Shown: positions 37,110 to 47,122, counted from the first letter of the stretch. The stretch: 64,000 nt of DNA from an uncultured Pseudodesulfovibrio sp. (GCF_963664965.1 NZ_OY761823.1:3490001-3554000), one strand, 5' to 3'. The notes: a model not told the origin generated them from the letters alone. Made by a program: numbers and translations.

Positions 37110-37170
37110 GGTGATTTCGTCTCCGACGGCTTAAGGCCGAGGGCCTTAAGAATCCCAGTGCGCCTTCGGC
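37110..37170. repeat. Intergenic palindromic element (family A, copy 2)
   Basis: Inner stem CTTAAGGCC-gag-GGCCTTAAG (37130-37150), left flank GGTGATTTCGTCTCCGACGG, right flank AATCCC...GCGCCTTCGGCG. Clearly related, in opposite orientation, to 42420-42490. Confidence 0.78.
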
Positions 37171-37184
37171 GAAAGTTGATAAAT

Positions 37185-37228
37185 AAAAAAGCAGCCCCGA
37201 CAGAAATCTGTCGGGGCTGCTTTTTTTA
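37185..37228. terminator. Strong bidirectional terminator
   Basis: A 13-bp perfect stem GCAGCCCCGACAG-aaat-CTGTCGGGGCTGC with A-run and T-run flanks, between the convergent Fe-S and aminotransferase genes. Confidence 0.95.
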
Positions 37229-37235
37229 TTATAAT

Positions 37236-37330
37236 CGATTCGCCGAAGGCGAGAAAGGGAGTCCAGAGGGTATAGCCCTCTGGCCGCCGGAGGCGAAGTC
37301 ACCTGACATCGCCGCGCAGCGGCATCCCCT
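37236..37330. repeat. Intergenic palindromic element (family A, copy 3)
   Basis: Inner stem CCAGAGGG-tatag-CCCTCTGG, flanked by TTCGCCGAAGGCGA on one side and GCCGCCGGAGGCGAAGTCACC plus ATCGCCGC-gcag-CGGCATC on the other. The last strings recur after copy 5 at 42462-42510. Confidence 0.78.
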
Positions 37331-37338
37331 TCTGATTT

Positions 37339-38478
37339 CTACAACTTCTTCAGCTCCAGTTCCAGAGCGGCGAGGTAATCCGAGAGCATGTCGGGCGTAA
37401 TGTCGCCCATGTGCCCGATGCGGATAATGACGCGGCGTCCTTCGGCTTCGAGGGCAGCGTTGAGTTTTCCGTAGCCCGGGTCCATGAGATAGCCTTTGGC
37501 GCGGAGGTTTTCCTTCACCTGCTGCTTGAGCTGCGCCACGGTCACGCCTTGCGGACAGACCACGGTGGACAGGGTCGGGGAACGATAGCCTTCGGCAGCA
37601 AACATGTCGAAACCGTCGAGCCCTTCTACCCATGCTTCGACCATGCCGCGCATGTCGGTGTGGCGGGCAAAACGGTTCTCGATGCCTTCCTCGTTCACGA
37701 TACGGTCGAGCTGATACCACATCTGGTTGATGAGCGTACCGTTGGGCGTGGTCAGAGTCTGGTTCTTGCGCGCTTTTTCGAGCTGCCTGTTGATGTCGCA
37801 GGCATGGCCCTTGTTGGTCACGGTGGCGGCCTTTTCCTCGGCTTCCTTGGAGACGAAGGCGATACCGAACCCGGCGGACAGGGCCAGAGATTTCTGTGTG
37901 GCAGTGACGTACATGGCCGCGCCGGAGTTGGCGAGGTCGATATCCGCACCGCCGAAGATGGACACGCCGTCAACGAGCGGCATGGCGTCGTATTTGCGGA
38001 TGAGCGCGCACACGGCTTTCATGTCGTTCATCACGCCGGTGGATGTCTCGTTATGGGTGAAGGACACCACTTCCGGCTTGAGTTCGGCGAGCTTCTTTTC
38101 GAGCACGTCCATGTCGATGGGCTGGCCGTAATCGAACTTGAGGTTCTCGGCCTTTTTGCCGTTGGCGACCGCGATGTTGTAGTAATGATCGCCAAACGCA
38201 CCGACAGAAACATTGAGCAGGGTCTCGCCGTCCGCCACGAGGGAGCGGATGGAGGCTTCCATGGCGGAGGAACCGGACCCGAGGAACAGCACAGGCTCGT
38301 ACATGTCGCCCGCCCCGGCCAGCTTCCTGAGATTTTCACGAATGGGAACCAAACGCAGGTCGTTTTCCGCATCCCGATGCCCGAATTCAGGCAGCAACGC
38401 GGCTTCCTTGACGTCGTCACGGATATAGGTCGGACCGGTAATAAAGAGCTTCAAAGGCGCAAAATTCGGTTTGCTCAT
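37339..38478 (-). CDS. Class V aminotransferase (alanine-glyoxylate/serine-pyruvate type)
   Basis: PLP-dependent enzyme of 379 aa. It begins LKLFITGPTYIRDDVKEA and has GSGSSAMEASIRSLV for the cofactor phosphate, SFTHNETSTGVMNDMKAV, the PLP-stacking/Asp region LVDGVSIFGGADID, and the Schiff-base Lys in VTATQKSLALSAGFGIAFVS. C-terminal GYGKLNAALEAEGRRVIIRIGHMGDIT fits alanine-glyoxylate or phosphonate-type (AEP) aminotransferases; 2-aminoethylphosphonate:pyruvate activity is possible but not shown. It is convergent with the Fe-S gene. Confidence 0.9.
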   Translation of the reverse strand: MSKPNFAPLKLFITGPTYIRDDVKEAALLPEFGHRDAENDLRLVPIRENLRKLAGAGDMYEPVLFLGSGSSAMEASIRSLVADGETLLNVSVGAFGDHYYNIAVANGKKAENLKFDYGQPIDMDVLEKKLAELKPEVVSFTHNETSTGVMNDMKAVCALIRKYDAMPLVDGVSIFGGADIDLANSGAAMYVTATQKSLALSAGFGIAFVSKEAEEKAATVTNKGHACDINRQLEKARKNQTLTTPNGTLINQMWYQLDRIVNEEGIENRFARHTDMRGMVEAWVEGLDGFDMFAAEGYRSPTLSTVVCPQGVTVAQLKQQVKENLRAKGYLMDPGYGKLNAALEAEGRRVIIRIGHMGDITPDMLSDYLAALELELKKL

Positions 38479-38693
38479 GGCGGTGATACCTTTCTACTGA
38501 GGGTAAAAAAATGAAAAGTAACGTCCAATTCTGGACCGGACCCCGTGCATATAACGAAGGATGGGGGGCTGTCCAGATTTTGGGAAGGGGATAGGGTAAC
38601 ATACAACTAAGAGTAAAAACATCAAACAAAAGCTTTACCCAATTTTATATAGTATATCAGCTAACAAATCACTCACAACCAAAGAGAATTATT

Positions 38694-39595
38694 ATGTAAT
38701 GCAAAACGACTAAGCCAGAAACTTTCAGGAACTCTAGTACTTCTTTCACTAACCAGTTGCATTCTTCAAATTGAATACAAATTCGGGTTGCGAGGAACAT
38801 TCGATTTCATCTTTAACAAAACACACCCACTTACAAATGCACAATTTCTCATACTTACAATTCTTTTCATAATATTTGCATATATTGCAGGCCACCTAAC
38901 CAGTTCACTTTCATCGTTCATATTTGAAAAAACAATCGTTGGGAAAATACTTTTTTACCCATTCAAATCAATAGTACTCGGAAAAAGTCCTGACACCAAT
39001 TTTCGAATTTCTTAGTAGCATTTGTTACTCTTTTTTTTGCAACTATTTTCTTTTTTATTGCTGGGATAAGAAAACCTTCTTTCTATTTTTTTAACCACCC
39101 AATTTACCTATACTGCTCGACGTGTTCAATCCTTCATAGCAGTATTAAACAAGTTTCCACAAATACATCATTACTATCGCGCCATAGCTTTTTTTGGGTG
39201 TTTGCAATATTTTTTTATACATCAGAACGCTTCTCATCACATTTCTTTGGGCAAATAAAAACTCTACCTGAGGAAACCCGAATCTTAATCAAGGAAAAAT
39301 ACAAATCAGTATTTAAAAAAGAATTAGAAGCTACATTAGAAACAGAAGTTTTCTGGTCAATCTTGGCTACAACAAGTAAAAACACATACCAAAAACTGAC
39401 AAATGGCAAAACTTTACGGATTCATGAGGAACCTGAGTTGCTCTGCTCTTATATCCTCAGCTCTAATAGTATTACCATCCCATTTTGGAATTCCTATCTC
39501 CAACTTGCCGCGTAGCAGGAGTCACGCTATTCATTCTTCAATTGTATTTTCATTTAGGTACCCGATACTACTCCAAGTTTACCTACCTTGATTTC
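38694..39595 (+). pseudogene. Decayed AT-rich integral membrane protein gene
   Basis: Pieces of one membrane protein lie in at least three frames. First piece: TFDFIFNKTHPLTNAQFLILTILFIIFAYIAGHL, ending at a stop at 39015. A second frame (39198 on) reads LPEETRILIKEKYKSVFKKELEATLETEVFWSILATTSKNTYQKL. A third (from 39403) reads LYGFMRNLSCSALISSALIVL, then the previous frame PFWNSYLQLAA, then another GVTLFILQLYFHL...YYSKFTYL. The order and sense suggest one broken gene with three or four frameshifts. Base composition is far more AT-rich than neighbours, a sign of transfer. The family is not named. Confidence 0.65.
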
Positions 39596-39639
39596 GACAG
39601 CCCCTCCTATAAAAATCCAGCTCAGCTGTCTGCGCGGAC

Positions 39640-39680
39640 GGCGGACTTTTTGGCTGGGCCGCCCCAAAAAGTACCAAAAA
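39640..39680. repeat. Palindromic element with CTGGGCCGCC loop (family B, copy 1)
   Basis: Stem ACTTTTTGG (39645-39653), loop CTGGGCCGCC, stem CCAAAAAGT (39664-39672). The loop is the reverse complement of the loop at 40148. Immediately follows the decayed membrane-protein gene. Confidence 0.8.
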
Positions 39681-39984
39681 ACTCGGCTTTTGCGGCTCCG
39701 CCAAGCTCGCAGCCCAAGAATCTGATCTGATCGGGGCGGCTCCACCCTGAAAAGCGCAGTACCTGCCATTCAGTACGGGATTATGTCCATTCAATCATAT
39801 CCCGCCACCAAAGCCGCCTTCCCCTCTCAGTCAGCTTCTAAGACTGTGAGGTTTAATTGGCTCGTCCTCGCCTTCGGCTGCCTAGCTGTCGAAAGGCGAG
39901 TGCGGAAACGAAGGTTTATATTCTCATCCACCTGCTTGCCTTTCATTCTTACTTTCACTCAACGGCCTAGCTTAGCCCTTAGCT

Positions 39985-40195
39985 TCGGAGCCTAGAAGCT
40001 GACAAAACGGAAGCTGCGGCTCTTCGAATCCCGGAGCCGTCTTCGGCGACTGGATTCGGGAGCGGCCCGTTTTGATCAGATTCTTGGCTCCGAAGATACA
40101 AGGCGGTGAAATCAAGCAAAAGCCGAGTTTCTTTGGTTCTTTCTTGGGGCGGCCCAGCCAAGAAAGAACCCCGCCGGGAGGGCATGGAAAGAGCG
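39985..40195. repeat. Family B repeat, copy 2, with long flank
   Basis: Contains a 13-bp perfect stem GGTTCTTTCTTGG (40135-40147), loop GGCGGCCCAG and CCAAGAAAGAACC (40158-40170). The left flank (ccgtcttcggcgactgg, ccgttttgatcagattcttg, atacaaggcggtgaaatcaa) recurs in inverse orientation at 53200-53300. The rest of 39680-39985 shows no gene I can support. Confidence 0.82.
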
Positions 40196-40322
40196 TCAGC
40201 GACTGGCTCTCTGCCTTTTGCCTTTCCTGTCTTCCATGCTTTTCGCCGCAGGCAACATCCCATAAAAAAAGGCCACCGCTTCGGTGGCCCTTCCTTTTCT
40301 CTCATTCTTCCAAAGAAGAAAC

Positions 40323-41147
40323 TTATTCCTTCACCGAACCTGCAAGCAAACCGCGAATGAAATATCTTCCAAGGAAAATATAAATCGCCAACACCGGCAC
40401 CGCTGCCATGATCGACCCCGCCATGGGCAGGTTCCAGCTCACGGCCTGCCCTCCGGCGAGCTGTGCAAGCCCGACAGTGATCGGGTTGTCCGCATGACGC
40501 GTCAAACAAATACCCCAGAGAAATTCGTTCCATATCTGGGTGAACTGCCACAGACTTGTGACCACGAAGCCCGGAATGGACAGCGGAAACACGATGCGGA
40601 AATAGATCGAGAAAAAGCCCGCGCCGTCCAGTCGGCCCGACTCGATGAGCGCCGTGGGAATCTGCGAATAGAAGTTGCGGAAAATCAGTGATGTTATCGG
40701 CAACCCATAGACGATGTGCGCGAGAATCAGACCGGGCAGCCCGCCGTAGAGATTCATGGCGCGCAATGTCTGGAACAGCGGGATCAGAATGACCTGATAC
40801 GGAATGAACATGCCGAACAGGAACAGGGTAAACACGACCTCGCTGCCGTAAAATTTCCACTTGGAAAACACATAGCCGTTCAGTGAGCCGAGTATGGTGG
40901 AACCGGCGGTGGCACACAGCGTCAGGATAATCGAATTGACGAAATTCGGCTTGAGCAGATCAATGGCCTGAGAAAAACTCGACCAGTTGATAACAGTCGG
41001 GAACTCCCACGCCGTGGGCAGGGAGATATCCGCAGGCATCTTGAGCGCGGTCACTGCCGCCATGTAAGCGGGCAGCAGGAACAGCAGCGCGAGAACCGCG
41101 AGCGTGCCGTACAGGAAAACGGAGCCGAAAGTGATCTTGCGTGTCAT
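40323..41147 (-). CDS. Sugar ABC transporter permease (MalG/LacG type)
   Basis: Second inner-membrane permease of the sugar importer (274 aa, about six helices: [22 protein letters not shown] first). The EAA loop is [25 protein letters not shown], contacting the ATPase. The final [14 protein letters not shown] is the usual MalG end. It is the last gene of the leftward gal operon, 3 nt after the first permease. Confidence 0.92.
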   Translation of the reverse strand: MTRKITFGSVFLYGTLAVLALLFLLPAYMAAVTALKMPADISLPTAWEFPTVINWSSFSQAIDLLKPNFVNSIILTLCATAGSTILGSLNGYVFSKWKFYGSEVVFTLFLFGMFIPYQVILIPLFQTLRAMNLYGGLPGLILAHIVYGLPITSLIFRNFYSQIPTALIESGRLDGAGFFSIYFRIVFPLSIPGFVVTSLWQFTQIWNEFLWGICLTRHADNPITVGLAQLAGGQAVSWNLPMAGSIMAAVPVLAIYIFLGRYFIRGLLAGSVKE

Positions 41148-41150
41148 GAC

Positions 41151-42269
41151 TTAGCCCCTCTTCCTCTGGCGATACTGACTGACGAGATACGGAACAATGA
41201 ACATGGCCGCCACAAGGAACAGCACGATGGCGATGGCTGCGCCGCGCGCGAAATCGTTGGCACGAAACGTGGTCAGGTACATGTTCAACGCGGGATGGCC
41301 GGTCTCGGCGTTATCCGGGCCGGTCATGGCGAAAATGAGATCGAACATCTTGAGAGAGATGTGCGAAAGAATGATGACCGCGCTGATGGTGATGGGCTTG
41401 AGCATGGGGATGGCAACGTGACAGTAATAGCCGACCTCGCTGGCACCGTCGAGCATGGCAGCGTCACGCAGGTCCTGCGAAATGCCGTTGAACCCTGCGA
41501 GATACAGCGCCATTGTATACCCGGCGTACTGCCAAATGGTCGCCATGATGATGCCGAGCGTCGCCAGATTGAAGCCGTGCGTCTCTTCCATGAAAAGCGC
41601 CTGCGGCAACAGCGAACCGCCGAGCCATGCGAACGCGCCGATGACAATGCCGGGGCCGAGCCACCGCTTCACGGCACGGCGGGAATCTCCCTTGAGACTC
41701 CACAGGCCGACCAGAATCAGGATGAAAGCGGCAACGTACAGCAGAATCTGAAACAGGTTCTGCCAGTTGAAATCAAGAATGGAGGCGGTGCTGGAAAGCC
41801 AGTCAAAAGTCAGCGGGTCCATGCCCACATACGTCGGCAAGACATTGACGCCGCCCTGCGGAGCGAGCAGCCAGCGCCAGATGGTACCGGACACGATGAA
41901 CGACAGGGACATGGGATACAGGAAGATGGTACGCAGGACGTCCTCGCCCTTGGGCTTGCGGTCGAGCAGGATGGCAATGAACATGCCCAGCCCGATGGCT
42001 CCTGCAAGGAGCATGACGGAATAATAGACCGCATTCACCAGATCCTGACGGAATCCGCTGCTCAGGAAACCGGTAAACAGCTCGACATAATTATCAAGGC
42101 CGATAAAATTCTTTTCCGGCTCAAGGGCCAGCGACCCGGAACCGCCCCAATCAGTCATGGACGTCCAGATGGTGTTGCCGATAAAACCATAGACGAAAAT
42201 CGCTATCAAAACGATAGACGGCAACAGCGTCAAAAACGCCTTTATCCTGTCACGCGATGCTTCCCGCAT
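41151..42269 (-). CDS. Sugar ABC transporter permease (MalF/UgpA type)
   Basis: First inner-membrane permease of the sugar importer, 372 aa, longer than the usual 290-310 because of an extra membrane/periplasmic segment in the middle (LFQILLYVAAFILILVGLWSLKGDSRRAVKRWLGPGIVIGAFAWLGG). The EAA loop is RDAAMLDGASEVGYYCHVAIPMLKPI. The start is ATG 42269. It is separated from the binding-protein gene by about 300 nt of hairpins and repeats, so its expression may be lower. Confidence 0.92.
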   Translation of the reverse strand: MREASRDRIKAFLTLLPSIVLIAIFVYGFIGNTIWTSMTDWGGSGSLALEPEKNFIGLDNYVELFTGFLSSGFRQDLVNAVYYSVMLLAGAIGLGMFIAILLDRKPKGEDVLRTIFLYPMSLSFIVSGTIWRWLLAPQGGVNVLPTYVGMDPLTFDWLSSTASILDFNWQNLFQILLYVAAFILILVGLWSLKGDSRRAVKRWLGPGIVIGAFAWLGGSLLPQALFMEETHGFNLATLGIIMATIWQYAGYTMALYLAGFNGISQDLRDAAMLDGASEVGYYCHVAIPMLKPITISAVIILSHISLKMFDLIFAMTGPDNAETGHPALNMYLTTFRANDFARGAAIAIVLFLVAAMFIVPYLVSQYRQRKRG

Positions 42270-42297
42270 AATTACCCCTGTGCCTCCGGCGGCCCTG

Positions 42298-42385
42298 CCG
42301 GGGGCCTCTCCGAGGGCTCAAGACCCCTTCGTGAAGGGTTCTTGAGAATCTCCTAAGCTTTTTGGTGCGCTTCGCGAAACTGTGC
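42298..42385. repeat. Intergenic palindromic element (family A, copy 4)
   Basis: Inner stem CTCAAGAcCCCTTC-gt-GAAGGGtTCTTGAG (42317-42346) and right flank AATCTCC-t-AAGCTTTTTGGTGCGCTTCGCG, shared with copy 1 at 20058. Located between genes of the gal operon. Confidence 0.78.
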
Positions 42386-42419
42386 GAGCGCGAAAATTTA
42401 TCTCTTTCAAATAAAACAA

Positions 42420-42515
42420 CTTTCGCCGAAGGCGAGCCGGGATTCTCAAGGCCCTCGGCCTTGAGCCGCCGGAGGCGAAATCACCCGTCATCGCCGCAAC
42501 GCGGCATCAAGTCCT
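42420..42515. repeat. Intergenic palindromic element (family A, copy 5)
   Basis: Inner stem CTCAAGGCC-ctc-GGCCTTGAG, flanked by TTTCGCCGAAGGCGA and CCGCCGGAGGCGAAATCACC. Reverse complement closely matches copy 2 at 37110; the following CATCGCCGC-aacGCGGCATC matches the end of copy 3. Confidence 0.78.
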
Positions 42516-42527
42516 GATTTCAACAAC

Positions 42528-42557
42528 TCCATGCCGGGGCATCTACCCCGGCATGGA
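42528..42557 (-). terminator. Hairpin after the sugar-binding-protein gene
   Basis: A 12-bp perfect stem TCCATGCCGGGG/CCCCGGCATGGA, 14 nt after the stop. The T-run is weak, so it may stabilise the upstream mRNA or terminate part of it, giving more binding protein than permease. Confidence 0.65.
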
Positions 42558-42570
42558 GGGTTAGGATTAC

Positions 42571-43833
42571 TTAACGGCCAATACCTGCCTTGTCGGCGAG
42601 CTGCTGACATGCAGCGGCTGCGGCCTTGGCGTTCTTGGTCTTCAGGAACATTTCCATGACGGAGGCGAATCCGCCCATGAAGGTCTCGTTGGCGGCAACG
42701 CCGTGAGCCAGAGAGCCGACCACGCGGTCCTTGCCGAAATCAGCGGCAGCGGACTGGAGGTAGTCGTTGTACTTGCTCAGGTCGGAGTCGACGCGGGCGG
42801 AGATGGAACCCTTGATCGGGTTGAAAGCATCACTGCCTTCCTTGGAACCGAGCACCTTGAGCCATGCAATGGCGTTGTCGCGATGGGCAACACCCTTAGG
42901 CAGGCAGAAGGAGTCGGCGAGGAACATGAACTTGCCGGAGGTACCCGGAGAAGCGGCCCAGCCGAAGTCCTTGCCCGGAGCCATCTTCTTGGTGGTGACC
43001 ATGTAACCGGCGGCCCAGTCGCCCATGATGTTGAAGGCGGCGCGGCCATCGATGACCATGTCGGTGGCCTGCTGCCACGACAGGGAGGAAGCGTCGGCGT
43101 TGGTGAACTCAAGCACCTTGCCGAAGAGTTCCCATGCCTTCACGCCTTCGGGGCTGTTGAACTTCAGCTTGCCGGACCACAGGGCATCCCAGTTGTCAGC
43201 GCCGACAGCGGCGAGGGCAACGGATTCCCACAGGTGGTTGGCAGTCCAGTTCTGAGCCAGAGCCAGCGGCACGATGCCCTTGGCTTTCAGCTTGGGAGCG
43301 ATGGCGAGGAAGTCGTTCCAGTTGTTCGGAACCTCGACGCCCCACTTCTTGAGGTTGGCTGGGACGTACCAGAGCACGTTGGAACGGTGAATATTGACGG
43401 GAACGGACCAGATACCCTTGTCAGTACCGATCAGCTTGACCAGTCCCTTCGGGAAAACGTCCATCCAGCCCATTTCCTTGAACAGCGGAGTCAGGTCTTC
43501 CATGCGATCGGCCTTGACCCATGTGCCGATGAGTTCCTGTCCAGCGTGAACCTGGAAGGAATCCGGCGGCTCACCACCAAGCATGCGGGTCTTGAGAACC
43601 GCTTTCGCATTGACGCCGGAACCGCCAGTGACGGTGGCGTTGATGACTTCCACTTTGGGATTCTGCTTCTTGTAGATGTCGATGAGCGCCTGCAAGGCAG
43701 GACCTTCATCACCGGCCCACCAGGAAAAGATTTCGAGATCGCCGGACAGTTCCTTGGCAACCGCATTCTGCGGAGCCGAAAGCAACAGGGCGGCGACCAT
43801 CACGATGAGAATTTTCGCAAAGGCCTTTTTCAT
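42571..43833 (-). CDS. Sugar ABC transporter, substrate-binding protein
   Basis: Periplasmic sugar-binding protein of 420 aa (family 1 extracellular solute-binding). ATG 43833 is chosen because AGGAGGT lies 5 nt upstream; it opens a signal peptide [26 protein letters not shown]. Typical parts are [27 protein letters not shown], the [20 protein letters not shown] region and [17 protein letters not shown]. It resembles glucose/galactose- or ChvE-like binding proteins of other bacteria; the exact sugar cannot be read, but the operon says galactose or a galactoside. Confidence 0.92.
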   Translation of the reverse strand: MKKAFAKILIVMVAALLLSAPQNAVAKELSGDLEIFSWWAGDEGPALQALIDIYKKQNPKVEVINATVTGGSGVNAKAVLKTRMLGGEPPDSFQVHAGQELIGTWVKADRMEDLTPLFKEMGWMDVFPKGLVKLIGTDKGIWSVPVNIHRSNVLWYVPANLKKWGVEVPNNWNDFLAIAPKLKAKGIVPLALAQNWTANHLWESVALAAVGADNWDALWSGKLKFNSPEGVKAWELFGKVLEFTNADASSLSWQQATDMVIDGRAAFNIMGDWAAGYMVTTKKMAPGKDFGWAASPGTSGKFMFLADSFCLPKGVAHRDNAIAWLKVLGSKEGSDAFNPIKGSISARVDSDLSKYNDYLQSAAADFGKDRVVGSLAHGVAANETFMGGFASVMEMFLKTKNAKAAAAACQQLADKAGIGR

Positions 43834-43912
43834 GATACCTCCTATGAGTGTCAAAACAATTCCTCCAACCAATCAAATACCTATTAAAACAACCACTTCG
43901 AAGACCGCAAAA

Positions 43913-45010
43913 TCAACGAAGCGCATTGGTCGTTTCCGGATCAAACAAAACCATTCTATCGAACTCGAAACCGATGGGAACGATCTCTCCGGGATGGGCC
44001 ACAACGCGACCTTCCACTTCGGCGATGAGTTCGTTGTCGTCATCAATGACGATTTCAAGGTGAGACTGGCCGCCGAGGATTTCGGAGACCACCACTTCAC
44101 CGCTGCACCACCATTCCTTGGGCAGTTTTTCGATATTGTCGCCCATCTTGATGGCGTCGGGCCGGATACCCGCAAGCACCGGAGCGCCATCCGCAATCTT
44201 CGTTTCCGGAACGTTGGGAACCGGGAAGGTCGATTTACCCACCACCACAAGCGGCTTGCCGTCAATGATCCGATACGTGCCTTCCAGAATGTTCATGGGC
44301 GGATTGCCGATGAACTGGGCCACGAACACATTATCGGGCTTTTCAAAGACCTCGATGGGCGTGCCGACCTGCTGAATGTGTCCGTCCTTGAGAATGACGA
44401 TACGGTCGGCAAGCGTCATGGCCTCGATCTGGTCATGGGTGACATAGATGGTCGTCGTGGCGAGCCGCATCTGCATCTTTCGCAGTTCCATACGCATCTG
44501 GGTACGCAACTGGGCATCGAGATTGGAAAGCGGTTCGTCAAAGAGAAAGACATCGGGTTTTCGCACCATGGCGCGCCCCATGGCGACACGCTGACGCTGA
44601 CCGCCGGAAAGCTCGGACGGCTTGCGGTCAAGGTACGGTTCCAGTTCGAGAATCCGCGCGGTCTCAAGGACTTTTTCAGCAATGTCATCCTTGTTCCGCT
44701 TACGCATTTTCAGGGAGAATCCCATGTTCTCGCGCACTGTCATGTGCGGATACAGGGCATAGTTCTGAAAAACCATGGCCACGTTACGATCCTTGGGCGA
44801 GACCTGATTCACCACCCGGTCGCTGATACGAATTTCGCCGCCGCTGATTTCCTCAAGCCCCGCGACCATACGCAGCACCGTTGACTTGCCGCACCCGGAC
44901 GGGCCGACCAGAACGATGAACTCATTGTCATTGATGTCGAGGTCGATGCCGTGGACCACTTCCACACTGCCGTATTTCTTGACGACCTTTTTCAACTGAA
45001 CATTTGCCAT
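43913..45010 (-). CDS. Sugar ABC transporter, ATP-binding protein (MalK/UgpC/MsmX type)
   Basis: ATPase of the importer, 365 aa. Walker [11 protein letters not shown]-loop [20 protein letters not shown], signature [36 protein letters not shown], switch His VTHDQIEAM, and a C-terminal regulatory OB/TOBE domain (about 240-365; [13 protein letters not shown]). Located between galM and the binding-protein gene, 33 nt after galM. Full length with no missing key residue. Confidence 0.95.
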   Translation of the reverse strand: MANVQLKKVVKKYGSVEVVHGIDLDINDNEFIVLVGPSGCGKSTVLRMVAGLEEISGGEIRISDRVVNQVSPKDRNVAMVFQNYALYPHMTVRENMGFSLKMRKRNKDDIAEKVLETARILELEPYLDRKPSELSGGQRQRVAMGRAMVRKPDVFLFDEPLSNLDAQLRTQMRMELRKMQMRLATTTIYVTHDQIEAMTLADRIVILKDGHIQQVGTPIEVFEKPDNVFVAQFIGNPPMNILEGTYRIIDGKPLVVVGKSTFPVPNVPETKIADGAPVLAGIRPDAIKMGDNIEKLPKEWWCSGEVVVSEILGGQSHLEIVIDDDNELIAEVEGRVVAHPGEIVPIGFEFDRMVLFDPETTNALR

Positions 45011-45043
45011 GTTTTCACCTGTATGCGCTTCGTTTCCCGCTTC

Positions 45044-46093
45044 CTAACCAATGGGAAAACGGTACTCGGTTGTCTGTTCGTATTTTTCACCCGGCCTGAG
45101 CACGACGGACGGGAACTCCGGTTGATTGGGCGCGTCCGGGCACCCCTGCGTTTCAAGACAGATGCCGCAATGTTTACCATATACAGCCCCTGCCTTTCCG
45201 TCGAGTCCGTCCGGCAGGAAGTTGGCGGTGTACACCTGCAATCCGGGCTGAGTGGAGAAGACTTCCAGCAGCCGCCCGGAATCAGGATGATACAGCCGCG
45301 CTGCCGGATTCAGTTCGCCGGGAATTCCATCCAGCAAAAAGTAATGGTCGTACCCGCCGCAGCCCCCCAGCGCCTCGTCTTTGATCCGCGCCCCGATCTC
45401 CATGGGCCGGGAAAACTCCAGCGGGGTCTTCGCCGTATCCAGTATCCGGCCGGTGGGGATCATCGATGCATCACACTCAAGGTAGCGGGGCGCATTCAGT
45501 TCCAGCGTATGGTCAAGAATATCTCCGCCACCGTGCCCGCCGAGATTGAAATACGCGTGGTTCGTCACATTCACCACGGTGGGAGAGTCGCCCATTCCGC
45601 TTAACCACAAACGCAGGCCGGTTACCGTCAACGTGTACGCCACTTTGAAAAACAACTTGCCGGGATACCCTTCTTCATGGTGTTCGCTTTCATAGGTCAG
45701 GAAAACGGCGGGGCCGTCCTTTGTCTCGGCAGTCTCGGCATTCCACAAACGGGCATGAAAACCGCCGCGGCCCCCATGAATATGATGCTCACCGTGATTA
45801 CGGTCCAGACTCCAGATCATGTTGCCGAGCACGAACCGGGCGTCGCGGATGCGCCCCGCTGTCCGTCCGACGATGCGTCCCATGCAGTAGGTGTCCCTGC
45901 GATAACTTTCCAGATCGTCATACCCGAGCACGACGTCTGCCATGGCACCGTCCCGGTCAGGCACATCCAGTCCGACAAGCGTGGCGCCGTAGTTCGAAAC
46001 GGACGCCCGCATGCCCCGCGCATTAGTCAGGGTGAACAGCATCACCTTGCCGCCGTCCGGCATGTTTCCCCATGCTGTGCGCTCGATGGTCAT
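45044..46093 (-). CDS. galM: Aldose 1-epimerase (galactose mutarotase)
   Basis: Interconverts alpha and beta galactose so that galactokinase can use it (349 aa). Family residues: NYGATLVGLDVPDRDG, NHGEHHIHGGRGGFHARLWNAE with a catalytic His, TNHAYFNLGGHGGGDILDHTL with the second His, and the C-terminal GICLETQGCPDAPNQPEFPSVVLRPGE with the catalytic Glu. It overlaps the LacI-type gene by 4 nt. Confidence 0.95.
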   Translation of the reverse strand: MTIERTAWGNMPDGGKVMLFTLTNARGMRASVSNYGATLVGLDVPDRDGAMADVVLGYDDLESYRRDTYCMGRIVGRTAGRIRDARFVLGNMIWSLDRNHGEHHIHGGRGGFHARLWNAETAETKDGPAVFLTYESEHHEEGYPGKLFFKVAYTLTVTGLRLWLSGMGDSPTVVNVTNHAYFNLGGHGGGDILDHTLELNAPRYLECDASMIPTGRILDTAKTPLEFSRPMEIGARIKDEALGGCGGYDHYFLLDGIPGELNPAARLYHPDSGRLLEVFSTQPGLQVYTANFLPDGLDGKAGAVYGKHCGICLETQGCPDAPNQPEFPSVVLRPGEKYEQTTEYRFPIG

Positions 46094-47118
46094 GCCGCTC
46101 TCTCCTTTCGCCGGGACGAACCGCGAACGCGGAGTTCGGTGTCGAGTATGACCGTTTCGGGTTCAAAGGATTTCTCTTCCGCATCAAACTGTCTGAGCAG
46201 CAGCTTGGCCGCAGTTCGCCCCATCTCGAATGCGGGCTGAAACACCGTGGTCAGTGCAGGCTCGATAAGCGCCGCCGCCGGAGTATCGGAAAATCCGACC
46301 AGAGCCACTTCATCCGGAATGCGGACACCTGCCTGCTTGAAGCGGACAAACGCCCCAACCGCCACGGGATCATTGATGGCGAGTATGGCTTCGGGCAGTT
46401 CGTCGAGCGCAAGGTACGCCTCGGCCCCGGCCCGTCCGTCCTCTTCACGGTAGCCGCCGTGGATGTGAAATTTTTCCTCGAACGCGAGGCCTGCATCTCG
46501 CAGGGCATCCCGATATCCGAGATAGCGGTTCCTGTTCAGGGAGATGCCTTCCTGTCCGGCAAGATGCCCAATACGCCGATATCCGGACTCGGCAAGATGT
46601 GTCACCGCCTCATATGCGGCCCGGTAATCGTCGATAACGACCTTGCTGGTCGACAATTCCTCCACCACACGGTCAAACTGAACGAGCGGAATCCCTTGCC
46701 GAATCAACGAATCGAGATGAGCATATTCCGTGGTTTCCGTGGAGATGGCGATAATCAGTCCGGCAACTCGATGCGAGGCCAGCGCCTGCGTATTCAGCAC
46801 CTCTCGTGAAAGCGTCTCGTCCGACTGACAGACCATGATGGTGTACCCGGACTGATAAGCGACTTCCTCGATCCCGCTGATGGCCGTGGAAAAGAAATCA
46901 TGCCGGATTTCAGGGACAATGACCCCGATGGTGGTGCTTTGCTGTTTCTGAAGTGACTGGGCAAGCTGGTTGGGACGGTAGTTGTATTTCTCGGCAGCCT
47001 CGACAACGCGCTTTTTGGTCGCGGTGCTTATATCGGGATGATCGCTCAGGGCACGGGACACCGTAGACGGGGAAACGCCGAGCTTTCTGGCGAGGTCCTT
47101 GATGGTGAACTGGGCCAT
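46090..47118 (-). CDS. LacI-family transcriptional regulator
   Basis: Sugar-responsive repressor of 342 aa. The N-terminal helix-turn-helix is TIKDLARKLGVSPSTVSRALSDHPDIS with the hinge NYRPNQLAQSLQKQQS. The periplasmic-binding-type sensor domain follows (TTIGVIVPEIRHDFFSTAISGIEEVA to the end). It sits within the gal operon between galK and galM, so it is probably autoregulated; a near-perfect LacI-type operator lies before galT. The inducer is likely galactose or a derivative (inference). Confidence 0.93.
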   Translation of the reverse strand: MAQFTIKDLARKLGVSPSTVSRALSDHPDISTATKKRVVEAAEKYNYRPNQLAQSLQKQQSTTIGVIVPEIRHDFFSTAISGIEEVAYQSGYTIMVCQSDETLSREVLNTQALASHRVAGLIIAISTETTEYAHLDSLIRQGIPLVQFDRVVEELSTSKVVIDDYRAAYEAVTHLAESGYRRIGHLAGQEGISLNRNRYLGYRDALRDAGLAFEEKFHIHGGYREEDGRAGAEAYLALDELPEAILAINDPVAVGAFVRFKQAGVRIPDEVALVGFSDTPAAALIEPALTTVFQPAFEMGRTAAKLLLRQFDAEEKSFEPETVILDTELRVRGSSRRKERAA

Positions 47119-47122
47119 GACG

